A stretch of DNA of 64,000 bases from contig JAHQIW010007225.1 in NCBI GenBank assembly GCA_019055375.1, forward strand, positions 1-64,000, read 5' to 3'. The position numbers were made by a program, and so were the translations under genes. Within the stretch, counting starts at the first letter, position 1; each line of letters begins with the position of its first letter. The stretch is from Parelaphostrongylus tenuis (Eukaryota > Nematoda > Chromadorea > Rhabditida > Metastrongylidae). Shown one piece after another: positions 47,900-61,289 of the stretch. The notes under the pieces were generated by a model that worked only from the letters and a program-made list of their open reading frames with translations, had not been told where the DNA came from and did no database searches.

Positions 47900-49320
47900 A
47901 GACTTTCTGCTACATGGGTCACGGATTAAAGGCGTCCAATCTTTGCCCAGCAAATGGTCACCTATAATTGATCATGATGGTAATTATATTGCTGCTTCAT
48001 TGGTTTCTTCAGGTCTATATCAAAAAATTAACATAAATGTCAATATGCGAAGGAAATCAAAGGAGACAACATTCTCCATAATATAACGAATTTTGTCTAC
48101 CATTTCCCAAGTGTAAATCACTGATTTTTAATGTTACACTTAATCCGTATATTCTATTTTCGTAAGTCTATGCATATGCATCGAAAGACGGTTGAACTTC
48201 TACAGTAAGTGCTCGAACAATCTCGTGACTAGCGTGACATAATCACTCTCTTTGTACCTTTGAATCAGAGCTTATTTTGGTATTCGATCTGGAGTCTCCA
48301 ACTTTAGCTTTGCCTTTGTTTTACTCTAAACTTGAATCCGCCCTTTGTGAATTGTATATAAATGGTCAAAGGTTATTTCTAAGCTTCCAGTTCGACTTGC
48401 TTCTTCTTCGACTAGCTCTTGGACCTCCTCTTCTGTTGTCTACGCTAATTCTAACCTCCTTCTATAATCCATTGATATTGTTGTACTAATATCATAAAGA
48501 TAAACGGTAGTCCAAGACAAGGAGTTCGGCACAGAAGCAGCTAATAAAAGTCCCGCGTGGCCTAAACAACTTAACAACTCAATATAGCCACTGAACTGCC
48601 TCTGCTACAACAATAGGATAATTGATTGTGTGTGAATGCCCTTAGCGTCGAAAGTATTATATGACCGGCGTTGAGTGCATCTAATATGTGGTTTATCAGA
48701 CTGTAATTGATTGCCATGGGTGATCTAGTCCTGTTAAGTATCTTTCTTGTGCTTTACGACATATTTCTGCTTTGAGTGAACAGCTTTATGTAGGTTTTTT
48801 CTACAATTGGAAATTCTCGACACGTTTGCGACGGCGTGTGCCCACGGTTAGGCTACCAAAACTGGGAATTGTCGCAACATCGAACTGGTGTTTCTGTAGC
48901 AAATTTCGAGGACATTTTCTTTAGGAAAACCGCATACTCGTGAAAAACATACTTCCAACTGTTATTGAACATTTTCCCTTACTCATATTTTTAAAGTCCT
49001 CAAAAAGCTTGTAAGGTGCAAATTTTACTTTCAAACTTGACTTAAGAATCTCTCATGCAACAACCTACAAACTAGGACGTCTCTCATGGGGCATCCTCCT
49101 AACTGGGACAAGAATACGCTTTGCTTTAGAAGTATCTATCCCTCTGTTCAAACTTCACAACAAATTTATCTTTACGTATGTAGTAAAAAGATTTATCTAA
49201 TCAAAAATACACTTACAAAAATTTCTTCCGCAACATTTCAACTTTCAATCAAATAAAGACCGCTTACAATACAAATTGCATTATATAAGTGCCCGAACAT
49301 CAATGGAAAGATCGCCGCCA
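47900..49320. other. Intergenic, nothing recognised
   Basis: Only short frames. The 70-codon hydrophobic frame at 48277-48489 (+) has no supporting signal. Confidence 0.35.
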
Positions 49321-49329
49321 GCCAAGTCG

Positions 49330-49445
49330 CCCAAACGCTTCCATCCAAAAATGTTCGTAGTCCCGAATCTGGGGGGTGGGTAACTGACGCGGAGGGCGAG
49401 ACCTCCGAAACAAGCGTGTATGGCACGTGGCGTAGCAACCTCGCT
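49330..49445 (-). repeat. Dispersed repeat E (GTTTCGGAGGTCTCGCC)
   Basis: The complement contains TTTCGGAGGTCTCGCCCTCC and a following GTCAGTT block matching 52890-52950 (+). It explains the Arg-Arg-Ser-Arg-Pro frames read from both copies. Confidence 0.5.
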
Positions 49446-49449
49446 TAGG

Positions 49450-50935
49450 CTTTGGACATTCTTTTGAAATTATTTTATGATAATTTTTCATTTTTACTCA
49501 AGAATGTCGAAGAGGGTTCGTTCTTTCCAATTCCTTGTTAATGAGATAGCGGTGATTCCATGCAGTGGTTCATTCTTTGCTGGAGAAAATCATTTCCTAG
49601 ATACTGCTGGAAAAATGAATTTTGCTGTTTATCGCTGACACTAAGGAACAACATTCATCAATAGCGGTAATAGCGGTGAACGCCGTAAATGAACAGTGGA
49701 AGCGGCGTAAAGTTAAGGGAGCCCTTCGAAGAAATAAGAGTCGCGGAGGTTACAAGTTCCATGAAAATAAACATTTTTTCTGCATAAAATCAGTAGAAAA
49801 ATATCTTGAACGACGATAGCTGATTCAAACTCGGACTGTAATGACATAATCATCATTTTCAAAAAACTATAGACACTGTCACCGTCAGACAAAAAGTAGA
49901 CAACAAATGAATAGCACGCAAGAAAACATCATGTGGACTCACTCGAATACTCTCTCGAGATTGTATCTTGAGTCCTTCAAAAGGCCTTTTGAATGCGTTC
50001 CGTTTACTCACCGAGTCACTCGACAGTACCGTAAACCTTTAAGAAAAGCCTATAGATCGCCTTTTTCAACTTGTTCGACTAGCAAACGCTCTAAATCCAC
50101 TAAAAACCAACTTGTTAGTATTATTATAACAGCAAAGTACAAGAAGATCGGCAATTATAGTGCTTACGAACGGACACACATAAGAGACGATAGCTTCGAA
50201 TAATGCTACCCACTTGTAGCCTTCATCACTGAAACACTAAAACTTATTCAACGTTAGGAAGTTAAGCGCTCTCGATCAGACTAAGACAATGATTTTGATG
50301 CCCGAGATATATTCGTATCAGTGATCAAGAAATAATTTTGTATTTCTCTTCTAAACAACAACAGTAGCGAAACATCTCTCACTAAAGGCGTTCGCCCAAA
50401 ATTTGGTGCCACTTTGCCAGCCTCGGAAGTAAAGAAGGCTTGGTGAGTCCGGGCTGCACTGTATTGAATGAGATGTCGACCCGGTGTCCATTGTAGGGCA
50501 CTAATGATCCACACCTGCCTTTTCAATTCCAAAAAATTATTGTTAGCAATTTGGTTGGCTGGGACGGACCATCTAATTTTCCTTTTTTGAACTTCAGCAC
50601 TATAAGAACTTTCATGTAAATATAGTAGTCGATATAAAAAAAACAACACGTGGTGGTAGCGGTCTAAGATACCTCATTATTGTGGTATCTCTTTCACATG
50701 TGACAGCTATAATACCTTCACCCATGCTCACATATCTCTCGGTCACCAAAACGAGTGGCCAACTCTGAAATAAGAGCTGTCGATAATAAATCCGATTTAG
50801 TGAAAAAAGCCTTGGACAATATGCAAGGCGGGTCTTCGGTTAATAAGATACTTTTTCACACGGCTTAAACACTTTTTTTCCAGCTGAGCTCCATTCTACT
50901 TTGATCTCTTAGCGCGGTGGATAAAGATATCTTAT
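49450..50935. other. Intergenic, nothing firmly recognised
   Basis: Frames of 98 codons (49907-50203, +) and 122 codons (50281-50649, -) have no domain, signal peptide or splice context that I can defend. Confidence 0.35.
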
Positions 50936-50941
50936 GCATCA

Positions 50942-51252
<311 letters not shown>

Positions 51253-51499
51253 TGTGCGATGTGTACGTATCCACGAACGTGTGTGTTGGACTGTCCCGAA
51301 ACTTCTTCACAGTATTGTTTTATCGTTTTTTTTCTATTCAAACCCGGCTTATTGCCAAAAGAATGTGGTTTACTAGAGAATGTTGTGGTAGCTTGGCCGT
51401 AGGACCGCGGCAATATTGCTCGCCATCTTAATGAAATGGGCATCCGCAACGTGAATGTCTCGATAGACACCTCATCGCTTGACCGAGTGTCTCAAACTG

Positions 51500-51795
51500 C
51501 AAAGCCGAGTCACCACATATTGAAGAAAATGGGCTGCACCACGGTATCACATTCACCTCAAAGCCCTGATATTGCTCCATAAGTTTATCATCCCTTTCAT
51601 GGCCTGAAGCAGTGTTTGAGTGTAGAAAATTTTAAAGACTACAACCTGCTCAAATGTGTCCCCACTAACTTCCTTGATCGCCGATCTCATTCGTCTTGAG
51701 AGGAAGGCGCAATCTTTGTTCACAAAATTCTTGCATACCATTAGTATTCGTGGCGAATATACTGCCGATCAATTGATTCTTTAGTTGGATGGCAA
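51500..51795 (+). pseudogene. Mariner transposase C-terminal remnant
   Basis: SHHILKKMGCTTVSHSPQSP then DIAP, a stop, VYHPFHGLKQCL and ENFKDYN correspond to the mariner HPPYSPD-AP-SDYHLF block. The third catalytic Asp region is interrupted by a stop. A lineage different from the pieces at 24 and 35 kb. Confidence 0.7.
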
Positions 51796-51799
51796 TCAA

Positions 51800-52845
51800 A
51801 TCAACAAACGTTTGGAAATAAAGAGAAATATGATAGGCCTAATATGTATGCATGCATTTATGTAGGTAAGTAGGTACGTATGTGCATATCCATCTTGGCG
51901 ACATAGTCTTGTTTAATTGCTCAATTTACGTCAACAACTATTCCTTCGTACATCTGTGTGACTGCATCCACTGTTTACGATGTAGCTCCTTCCTGTGGTG
52001 ATTTATTGTTCCTGTAAAAGATGTACTTTTCAACCGCAGTCCTCTCAACTGGGGTCCGGAAGCTAAGGTGGATCAAACAAGCTCTCCAGTATCAAATACT
52101 CAGCATTGCTTTACATTCTAGTGAGGCATGCGCTTATTTAGAGTTGTGAAGAGCTTCATCGTTGTCCATCCACTGGCAGGTCGTCATCGGTTGCCATATA
52201 AATATCATTCATTGTGACACAGCTAATGCGGTTGAGGGACTGGCTGTTTGAGCTGCACAGAAAAAGTGTCGAAAATTCAAGATGATGATTTATTTGATTG
52301 AGTTAAGTCGACATTCCACCTTATACTTTTTTTCTGCGTTAATCGAACTCCTTCTATCTTCTCATTTTCTCGATTTTCGAGTTTCTTCAGTCTTCTAATG
52401 CTTTCAAATGTTCTAAAACTGTTGAGCTACTTACTCCAGGTTTGTCAGCAAGTTCTGGAATAGTTTTTCGTGTATTTGCTTGCAGGTGAACCCTTGCTCT
52501 AACGCCGCCACTTACTCGAATTCGCAACGACAAAGTTTTCCAAACCAACGTAGCATTTTGCGTCCGTTTGGCTCCATGCCCTTTAGTATTTCAAGCCATT
52601 TGTCATAAAGTACGTCCCGTGTATTCAACTTTGCTATGGCATATAGTAGTAAAATATAAGAAAGAATAGCTATCGCTGTAACAAGTGAGATAAATACGAA
52701 ATCACAAATCAGACATCAATTTTCAGAAAGACTCAATTCCATCTACTATGTGATTTCCACCTCCACTATCGAGAAAAATTTCTGGCGATCACAGCTTCCA
52801 TTAGTTTTGAACTACGCGTATACTTTCCATATATATAACCCCGAT
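51800..52845. other. Intergenic, nothing recognised
   Basis: No exon or repeat supported. Confidence 0.4.
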
Positions 52846-52849
52846 ATTT

Positions 52850-53230
52850 TCTCAAGTATGGTCTAAAGCCTTGCCGAGATTTTATGCCAGAACCATACAC
52901 GTGTTTCGGAGGTCTCGCCCTCTTCGTCAGTGGGCCACGCCCCACATTAAGCCCTGCATTGTAGCAAGGAGGGAGGCGTATGTGGCGACAGCGAGTACAA
53001 TGACTTGCTATCACACTTTCAGTCGATGGATAGCGGCTGGTAGATACAAATCGATCTATAGCATCGACTGTTTTTTAACCTCGCAATAAACATTTGATAA
53101 ACTCTTGAAGAATGTTCAAAGCCTTAGATATAACTCTTAAACTTTTTCAAAGCCTTACCGAGGTTATTACGTCAGATCCATACACGTGTTTCGGAAGTCT
53201 TCATTCTATTTAATTTCTTAAGAATTATAT
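52850..53230 (+). repeat. Dispersed repeat E, two adjacent copies
   Basis: AAAGCCTTGCCGAGATTTTA, CCATACACGTGTTTCGGAGG (52865-52910) recurs as AAAGCCTTACCGAGGTTATT, CCATACACGTGTTTCGGAAG (53155-53195). A third copy lies inverted at 49.4 kb. Confidence 0.65.
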
Positions 53231-53377
53231 TGAATGTTTATTGAAGTTAAAAAACAGTCGTGTATGGATCACTTTGTATCCACTAACCTCGATACTGTTT
53301 CTTTCATAATATGGCATGGACTTATGAATTATGAAGTTTGGCACATCTCTATATCTCTTCCACGCTGTTCAATGGTA

Positions 53378-53900
53378 AATGTAGCGTAGAAAGAGTGCTG
53401 CGCAACGACGCCGGTCGTGCAACGGTTAGCATACGTTCCCCGAAAGAGTGAGATTCTGGTCCGAATCCCGGCTCGACTGCAAACGTTTTTGCACAGCACA
53501 CTACATTATTAGGTATGTTCAATGATAGTATGAATCCTTCATCACGTGTTCAAAGAAGTTTTGTCCATTCATAGACAGAATAATGTTTTCATATATTTCT
53601 TGTGGCTATACAAGAAACATAATAAAAATAAATTCTTAGCGAAAAAGCGATGCAAGAAAAATTTCGTTGTACATTCTCGACGACTCCCAAATTTACTTTG
53701 GTACCGCGAAAAAAACCTGCGCCCAATATTCTGTTGATTAGGAAATGGCGGGTTTTTTGATATTGGATTATGGTATTTCGATTGATGCGTTTTAGCGTAG
53801 AAAGAGTGATGGCAAAACATGCGTTGTTAGCGCACTTGGTTGGCACGCGCCATCGGAAGGGTGAAAATGCGGGTTCCATTCCAGTCTGACGTGAAAGTTG
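53378..53900 (+). repeat. Two family D tRNA-like SINE copies
   Basis: Both start TAGCGTAGAAAGAGTG (53388 and 53793). The first continues with GTGCAACGGTTAGCATACG (A box) and GGTCCGAATCC (B box). The second has GTTGTTAGCGCACTTGG and GGGTTCCATTCC. Neither folds as a full tRNA, so they are called SINE heads rather than tRNA genes. Confidence 0.6.
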
Positions 53901-54450
53901 TGCACATTACTCGATATAATTAAGTATTTCGAGTAAATGTAAGACCTAAAGAGTTGAAAACATAATATCACCTGCGGAAAAAACTTTGTTATATCGCTAT
54001 TTAGGCATGATTAGTCTGCAAACCACGTTTTTTGTATGCTTATAATCCCTCTTACAAACGCATTAATGTCGTTATCCAGAAATGTCACGCACTTTGTTAC
54101 AATTTCATACTCTAGCGGTTTAAAGTAGTATGATCCACTGATGCGATCAAAAATGAAAAAGCAGAGAAATATCAATTAACACATTTTCGACCAGCCAATC
54201 TCAGAGTGGCTGGTTATCATAGTGAATCCAATATCAATTCACTAATCAGGAATCAGTTTCGACTAAACTAATTTCATGAGGTCGTCGTTCTCTTCTTGAT
54301 TTCAAAATTGAAAAAGTACCTAGGAAAGCTTGAAAGACCACAAAGATAGTTCCAAAACGGTATAACTACCGTGTTTGTAGATATTATAGTGTCCACAAAG
54401 TCGCCAACATAGTGAACTACGTACTAGAGAGAGAAAAGGAAAAGTTTCAT

Positions 54451-57400
54451 TTACATTCTGTTTGAAGGAGAAGCTTTCCATACATTTCTAGTCCCAGAAC
54501 GATGTTTACAGGGTGTCAACGTCCATAAAAAGATCCCCTGTATTGAATGAGCTACTGCATTCATTACAACGAATATATAGAAAACTACGCCAAAGTAAAC
54601 ATCAAAAGATGATTGATTTCTATGAAGACATGTCGGCCATGATATTCCTTTATTTATGACTCTTCTAAAAGTCACGTCGTTTCTAATGCGTCAGAAATGT
54701 CAGTGAATATTTTGGCGCATATTTTTTCTCTACGCATACTTTAAATAAATTTATTAGAATTGAAATACAGTGACGATTTTGATAGAAAAAGCGTGCGACA
54801 CCGATTTTTAGAACTGCGCCATGCATTCAAATTCAATAGTTGTATTCGTGTCCCAAAAGTCATAAATAAAAAGGCCTTCCGAAGCGAACGAGGCATCGTG
54901 ATACATATACAATGTTTTAATTTTGCAAAAATTTTTTCCATGGAAGCTTTGTTCTGCAATTTTTGTGATTTGGTATGCTGTACAGCACAAACATTGTGTT
55001 TTTCGGTAAGCGTCGGGTATGGAAGGCTGTATAGTTCTCATAAGCACACATAACAGTCAATTTCTTTTTGAGCAAATTCATTGGTCCATAAATTTGACTG
55101 TTAACCAAGTCTCGCTCCGTATATAACCGCGATGATGAGTCGTGGATATTTTCCCAGATTATTCAACATAAACGAGATTGTAATGAAATGTTTGCCTAAC
55201 GTTTCGGCGCTTTCGTCTCCATAATAGCAGCGATGATCCGAACCGACTGTCTAAAGTGTTCGTTCTCGTGATGCGGATCTTCGTAATTAAACCGAGAAAG
55301 GCGTCGAAACGTTAACCCGAGGTAAATTTCATATCAAACTCGCGTAGCTGAACCGCTTGCGGCGAGAATGATTTCTTATAACCAGGTTAGAAAATGGATG
55401 AGATGAATTTCAGTTATTGCTATCGTTAGGAATGCATAAGCATAAAGAGGAGTGAAGAAGGAGATTTAACAAAATCAGCGAGACACTTCCTAGCGCTAAT
55501 AGTAATGTCTTTGCATGACAGACAGCAGTAATATATCCTAGGCATGTAAACATATCATCATGTCCAGATCACGAAAGAGAATAATCTTCTCTATAATCCC
55601 ACAGTCTTTTCAAACACTCAGCTCTCTAAATATTATGAAATTCCCGTTTACTGAAAGATATAAGCATGTTCGAGATAGCTTTTATAAGAGCGTCTCCGCT
55701 TTCTGCGTCCTTCACAAACACAGACAAGTGCAAATTAGGCATGGGCACTAATAAGTTCATCATCGTAAAGTTGATAAAACGAGAGCTTGACCTTTCAAAC
55801 ATCATATTGCAGGGGAGAAAATGCTTACATTCTACCGGACATGTGTGGTAGTATTCCAATTCTGGTATGGAAAAGGAAAAGGTTAACTCGTAAGCTTGAG
55901 TCGGTAATTATGCCTGCCTTGCAGGCACATCTTAACTGCGGTGTACGCTCTTCCATTCTTAACAAGAGCAGTGACAACACTTTTAATTAGTCCCGCTAAG
56001 TGGTATGTTTTTTTTTTATCCAGAAACTAGAAATGGTCATAATATTTCCCATGAATAAAAAAGTTTTGAAAAAAATCATGCGTGGTTTTTAGGTGTAATG
56101 CGAAAAATTGGTTGAATACTGCAAAAAGCGTATGGAATTCTAATTGTTAATTTCTCGTAGATTTATTCTTCAGCTGACTTCGTGGATATCACTCTCCATG
56201 TAAGTCACATCACTGGCTCTTTGATAGCAGAAAAAAGTCAACAGTTCGGTAATGTCTGTGAAATTCTCCACATTACCAAGAGATTGATAGAAGGTAAGTG
56301 GAGCATCTCTTGCCGTACGCAGTTGTCATCCAAGTAATTCTTTCATCGACATATTGCCATCATCTATTGTTAGTTATTCTGTGAAACCTTCTTCAAATGA
56401 CCTTGGCGATTTTGGAAGGTGTTTTTTTTTGAGTCGATTACTAGATTGTCAATAAAACGTGATTTATAATGGACAAGAAGAGCACATGCAGTGCCGTAAT
56501 TAGAAGTATCCTGAATCAACTTATTCCTGCACCCTTTGGTCATGGGTAGACCATTCCTCAAATGCACCGGGGTTATGGAAACGATATCAGGCTGCTTTGA
56601 GAGGATGATAACACTTGTGGCAGAGGTTGCTACTCAGAACTCAGTCATTGGTGGGTTAGTCGTCATACGCGAATAAGCCAAACCCTGTATTCATTGCAGA
56701 TTAGCAAATTGGTGGCATGGTTATCTGAGAAGATAGAACCTAGACTTGGTACAGTGACAGGTAACGCATGTCGATAGTCAATATGTGTTCAATAACGTCT
56801 ATGATGGTCGAGTGAATACGGCTGACATTCTAAGGGATTGATTCTGAACGCTTTATCATCGATGATACTGCAGATAGGAATTCCAGCGTCAACACAAAAT
56901 AAAAACAAAATAAAATAAAAATAATAAAATAAAATAAAAACAACCTGAGTGAGGACAGCAAGAATGGCTGTGCTTGTTATCAACTTCTTCGTATTCCATA
57001 GAAAACCGAAAAGACCGCGTTGATCTCTAAATAAACTCAATTTACAAGCGGTATAATTCTTATATGAGGGGCATTCAGCAAAACTACAGCAACGTATGCA
57101 TCGAAATCAACGCATGTCGTCGTGGATGTGCTAAATGCGTAATCAAATACATTGGAAACTATTCGATTTTGCATAAAGAACCTCCCAAACGTCAAGTAAG
57201 CAATAAAATTGTCAAATTTTTTTTTCCGGTCCCTATCCTGTGTTAAACATTTGGCTCAAGATTGAACTGAGAATCTCTCTACAATTAGCGGCGTTGTTGA
57301 ATTTGGAATACCGCTACGCTATCAGTTTGTTAGTGAAATATTAACAACATATGCTTTACCTTCTCAATGGAAAAGAATAACTACGCATCGCTGCAGGAAC

Positions 57401-58694
57401 ATCACCAGCCATACCCAATTTACGAAACAAGCAGATGAATTCGAGATGAACAATAGTACTTTGCATAGAATTGGACCTGGAAGGATAACTATGAACAGCC
57501 ATCAAACACTCCTTTCACTCCTCTTACAATCTTACACATGTCCACTAATATTCATGCCCTATTATATTTCAATAAACATGTAATCCATGACATTGCGTTT
57601 GGAATGAATAACTTATTCAAGACAATGTCTGGGTACTCAAATTGCCCTCATTTTGAGGTTCTTGAATTGCCATCATTATGTGCTTTCGCGTTACAGAGAA
57701 AATGAGCACAAATACATCAATTGTAAATGTGGTAAATTTACAACCGTGGGCGAAGCGCAACAAAACGCAGCAAAGTATTGGCGCATGTCCACATTCTACC
57801 AGATTCATCGAAAATAATGCCTTCTGTATTAATTATAAAATCGATTTGGCAGCCAAGTTTGATTTTTGCATCGATGAAATAACCGATGAAAATGAATCAA
57901 ATAAGGTCGGCAAGGGAAGGAAATTTTCAATCGTCTTTGATTATGAGTTTGAGGAAAATTCATTAGGTTATAGGAATAAAGCATTCCACAGAACTCAGTG
58001 CAATTAGACAAGCATTTTCTAAAAAATAAAAAGTTTCTATTCTGGAAAAATAGGAAACCGGCGAACCTTTCATAGAGATGAACAGTGACTGAGACATGAT
58101 ATCGATGAGAATAATGAGGAGGGTCGTAATATCGGCAAAGATGATCCAGATGAGGAATTGGAAACAATACGATTTCTTCATGTGAAACAACATAAAAAGT
58201 GCCTAAACACTAAGATCGGTTTAATTAACTGATTTCGAACTGCGTCTGTTAGAACTGAATTTAGCTGAATACCAACACCACTTTTTTTAGTCTTTGACCA
58301 AAAAAATAGGCTAGACAGTTATGCTTGGCATGAAAAACCCATGGGGTTAACATGGTGCGCTCAAGTGGTGAATGGAAATGTGAGTTATTCGGTCGGTGAT
58401 AAACAGGCTAATAATAATACTACGATAATCTAGTCTTTCAAAATTCCAGATATAATCACCATATAAATAGTCGAATTTGAATGGCATCAAAAGCATAAAG
58501 AATGGAAAAAATTCCATGCACTCAAATGTTCATAATGTATTTTGAATTTACAATAAGTAAAAGAACTGATCACATACCCATGATATCACTGCTACTGAAA
58601 CAAAAATAATTATCAATATCAACCAGAACTGAACTCTTGACACCATTATCCACACCCGAAGCGAGTTCTCTTGCCATTCAGATGACTGTGACAT
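54451..58694 (-). CDS. Seven-transmembrane receptor-like gene, damaged or incompletely resolved
   Basis: Exon 1 (58694-58578): ATG directly after TTTTCCAG, then TM1 (FWLILIIIFVSVAVISW). Exon 2 (58202-57967) joins in phase 0: TM2 (FLIWIIFADITTLLIILI) and TM3 with FLENACLIALSSVECF in the place of the DRY region. Exon 3 (57026-56945) joins exon 2 in phase and carries a basic loop and TM4 start (NTKKLITSTAILAVLTQ). A TM5-like exon (56510-56442) reads ILLITALHVLFLSIINHVLL. The last exon (54619-54451) holds TM7 (FYIFVVMNAVAHSIQGIFLW), a basic tail and TAA. Problems: the exon 2 donor reads CTAATG instead of GTAATG, exons 3 to 5 do not join cleanly in phase, and TM6 is uncertain (a hydrophobic stretch near 55.4-55.5 kb). 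Probably a chemosensory-type receptor; pseudogene or sequence errors both possible. Confidence 0.5.
56895..56942. repeat. (AAAAT)n-type microsatellite next to or inside the TM4 exon
   Basis: An imperfect AAAAT repeat starts right after the TM4 segment of the receptor-like gene. If no intron is spliced here it is translated as VFILFYYFYFILFLF, lengthening TM4. Confidence 0.7.
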
Positions 58695-59212
58695 CTGGAA
58701 AAGGGGTGGTCGAAGTGAATAAACGGCGGTTACAGTTGCACGGAATTTTCGAACACGGACGGCATAGGAACGATTGGATACGGACTTTTAATTCTATGAC
58801 AATCAGAAAGGGTACAGAATAGTGCTCGAAAATATACGATAAAAAAAGCAGAGCACTAAGTTGCACTTATTGCTACTTATAATTTATTTGACACGAAGGT
58901 AACCGCATGGAATATACAGATTTTATGGGGATGGCAATCATGACCTTCAGAATCATTACTCAAAGCACCGTAAGCCTATGGCGATTGCAATAAATCGCTT
59001 TAATGCACTAAAATTCATTATTGATTATTGAAGCAATGCAAATCAAGTACTCCAGTCAGCCAAACTGTAAGCGGTTGGTTCTTGATGAAGTGACCGATTT
59101 ACTTGAATAATGTTTTATTTGTCTGTTTGTTTTCAAATAGCCCTTAATATATAATTATCATACACTGTTGTTGAGACGTGATGAATTTGTACTCATTTTG
59201 ACATTTACATAC

Positions 59213-59363
59213 CAAATCCACAGTACGAAAACTTAGAATATTTATATTGTCGCTTTTAAAAAAGCTGCCGATAAGCATCACGAAATAGCAGTCAAAACAG
59301 CTTAGACCGATTAAAAGCTTTAGTCTGAGTGAGTCAAGTCGAATAGTAGCTTTTCTTCTCAAA
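59213..59363 (-). other. Isolated TM2-like exon candidate
   Basis: After a TTTCTAG acceptor the frame reads LRRKATIRLDSLRLKLLIGL then SCFDCYFVMLIGSFF, ending at a GTATGT donor. This resembles the first intracellular loop and TM2 of a rhodopsin-like receptor. It lies upstream of the start of the 54.4-58.7 kb gene and no partner exons were found. May be a relic or chance. Confidence 0.3.
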
Positions 59364-59724
59364 CTAGAAAGAAAGTTCATTTGAACTATATTAATAAAAA
59401 TATAGCTTAGTAAATCGCGATGCATTTTCGCCCTACAGCCTCTTAACATCGCTGGCTCACTGTTTCAATTTTACACGTGATTAACAAAGTCTATGAACAA
59501 AGACACCTTGCGTTAAATTAGTGCATAAGTAATGGCGCTCATGCGCTGTTTAAATTTGCCGTTCCATATAAAAATAAATTTTCAGATAAATGTGTATATG
59601 CTACAGATCGTTTTTAAAACGCATTGTTACTCTTTAGTTTATTGCTAACGACGTTTACTCTTTTTTTTTTGTTTTCAGACTACGGAAAAGATGTGGGCTG
59701 GTGCAAAAGCCATGGCAGTTTTAC

Positions 59725-60030
59725 ATCGTAAATGAATTCAAAATGGGTCGTAAAGTAGCATAGACAACTCGCAACATTAGCAGCATATCTGGAAACTGCT
59801 GATGAACGTACAGTACAGCGGCGGTTCAAGAAGGTTCGCACATGTGTCGCATTTCAACAATGCATAAGCTGCAATTACATTCTTACCAATTTCATTAGAG
59901 TCATGAGAAAAGCAATCACCGAATCTGATACTCTTAAAAGTAAGCGAATGCGGCAAAAAAAACTCAACGTCGAGCAGTCTACTGCCGTTAATCATCTGAA
60001 AGAAATTAGGAAAAGAAAAAATAGGTGCAA
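59725..60030 (+). pseudogene. Mariner transposase N-terminal remnant
   Basis: EFKMGRKVA, then TADERTVQRRFKKVR, then VEQSTAVNHLKEIRKRKN match the two helix-turn-helix modules at the mariner N-terminus, with stops between. The catalytic part is missing. This is the only N-terminal mariner piece in the window. Confidence 0.65.
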
Positions 60031-60049
60031 AAGCAATCGCAGCTTTTTG

Positions 60050-61010
60050 TAGCTAGCCGATTGTTATATGTCGCACAACGAAGGCTTCAAAAGTCTAACG
60101 GACTGAGCTACTTTGTTTTGTTTCATACTCCATATTCACGCATCTCGATAACTTCTTGCAGGGAAACGCCTCGATAATCAACAGGATATAAAAAAAAAGC
60201 CTTTCAAGAGTTCCTCACACCCGAAGACAGCTATTTTTACGCCATAGGAGTAAACAAATTCATTTACCGTTTGCAAAAATGTGTTGATTGTAGCTGTTCA
60301 ACTATTGCACTAAACGCACTCCTTTCATTACGCATCTAGTTTTTATTCTAATTTTGTTCCTCTAAAGGCATTATAAGGTACAACAATTGGTAACCAGCTT
60401 GACAGGAAGGCGGCGTCGTGCCGTCACTTGTGTGACAGTCAGACAAGCAGCCAAGCATGCAGCCAGACAAGCGGTTCTGCACGTGTGTACATGAGTGTCT
60501 GGCTGCCTGCCTGCTTTCCCACGAGACGCGACGCCACAACCACGGTAAATGAGTGGAATTTGACGTGACGCAGTGAGCATTACAATGACTATCGTCATTT
60601 TTAAAGGGATAATGATGCGAGAAAAGCTTTCAGATTACCGCCTCTAGTTTAATCAAAGTTCCCTTATTCTATGATCACTACCTAGCAGATTAAACTGTGG
60701 TTTGAGTTGTCATTAGATTAAGAAAAATCGCACAGATTTATTCCACGAAGTAACATGAGTGGAAAGTTCTATCATGTCTTTCCGATTAGCTTTACATCCG
60801 ACAAAAGTCTGTATTTCAAAAGTGCCCAGTTGGGATAACTTCAATTTTTTATAGACTTGAAAGAGTTTCATCAGATAAGACCATGGAAGGAAAGATTATG
60901 TCATGCATATTTTGCCCTTCCCGCTCCCTCTCTCAAAATTTAAGAGATGATGAGAATGTGTTGGACTGTATCAATGTTGCCCAACACTTCGCTTTATCGA
61001 TCTACATCAC
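60050..61010. other. Intergenic with an inverted-repeat hairpin
   Basis: GCAGCCAGACA (60459-60469) pairs perfectly with TGTCTGGCTGC (60496-60506). The adjacent segment 60519-60575 is similar to about 40095-40150. No gene supported. Confidence 0.45.
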
Positions 61011-61014
61011 AGCT

Positions 61015-61285
61015 TTTACCACTGTGTGAATCCCAGTATCTCTCTCACTGAATTCGCCTCCTTTGATTCATCGTCATCGATTGATTGAGCATTAATCTTC
61101 ATCATGAATGTCATAGAATGCTGGTCGAACACGTCTTGAAATCTTGAGAACAGCCAGGATGAGACTTTCCTTATGACGTTCGTTATTAGTTGCCTCAGCA
61201 TGTTGGGGAAAAAGGTTGAAGATCAACCCCGCGTCGACTCGAGCCAGGCATTACTAGCCACTCGACCACAGGGCTTCCCTGCCCA
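61015..61285 (-). repeat. Family C tRNA-derived SINE
   Basis: On the minus strand CCTGTGGTCGAGTGGCTAG (A box) and GGGGTTGATCTTC (B box) head a body that contains both segments seen separately at 3.3 kb and 4.3 kb. This copy therefore links those two as one family. Confidence 0.65.
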
Positions 61286-61289
61286 ATGT

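Noticed and set aside
49238..49491. Hydrophobic minus-strand frame resembling a transmembrane segment
   Set aside because: Overlaps dispersed repeat E, which also occurs at 52.9 kb; no receptor context.
55400..55540. Hydrophobic minus-strand stretch proposed as TM6 of the 54.4-58.7 kb gene
   Set aside because: No acceptor or donor gives a phase compatible with the TM5 and TM7 exons; left out of the exon list.
56174..56293. Plus-strand exon-like segment bounded by TTCAG and GTAAGT
   Set aside because: It cannot be joined in phase to any neighbour and lies inside the minus-strand receptor gene; kept only as a possibility.
57678..58007. 109-codon plus-strand ORF with cysteines
   Set aside because: It runs antisense to intron 2 and the end of exon 2 of the receptor-like gene; no domain, and the length is within chance expectation.
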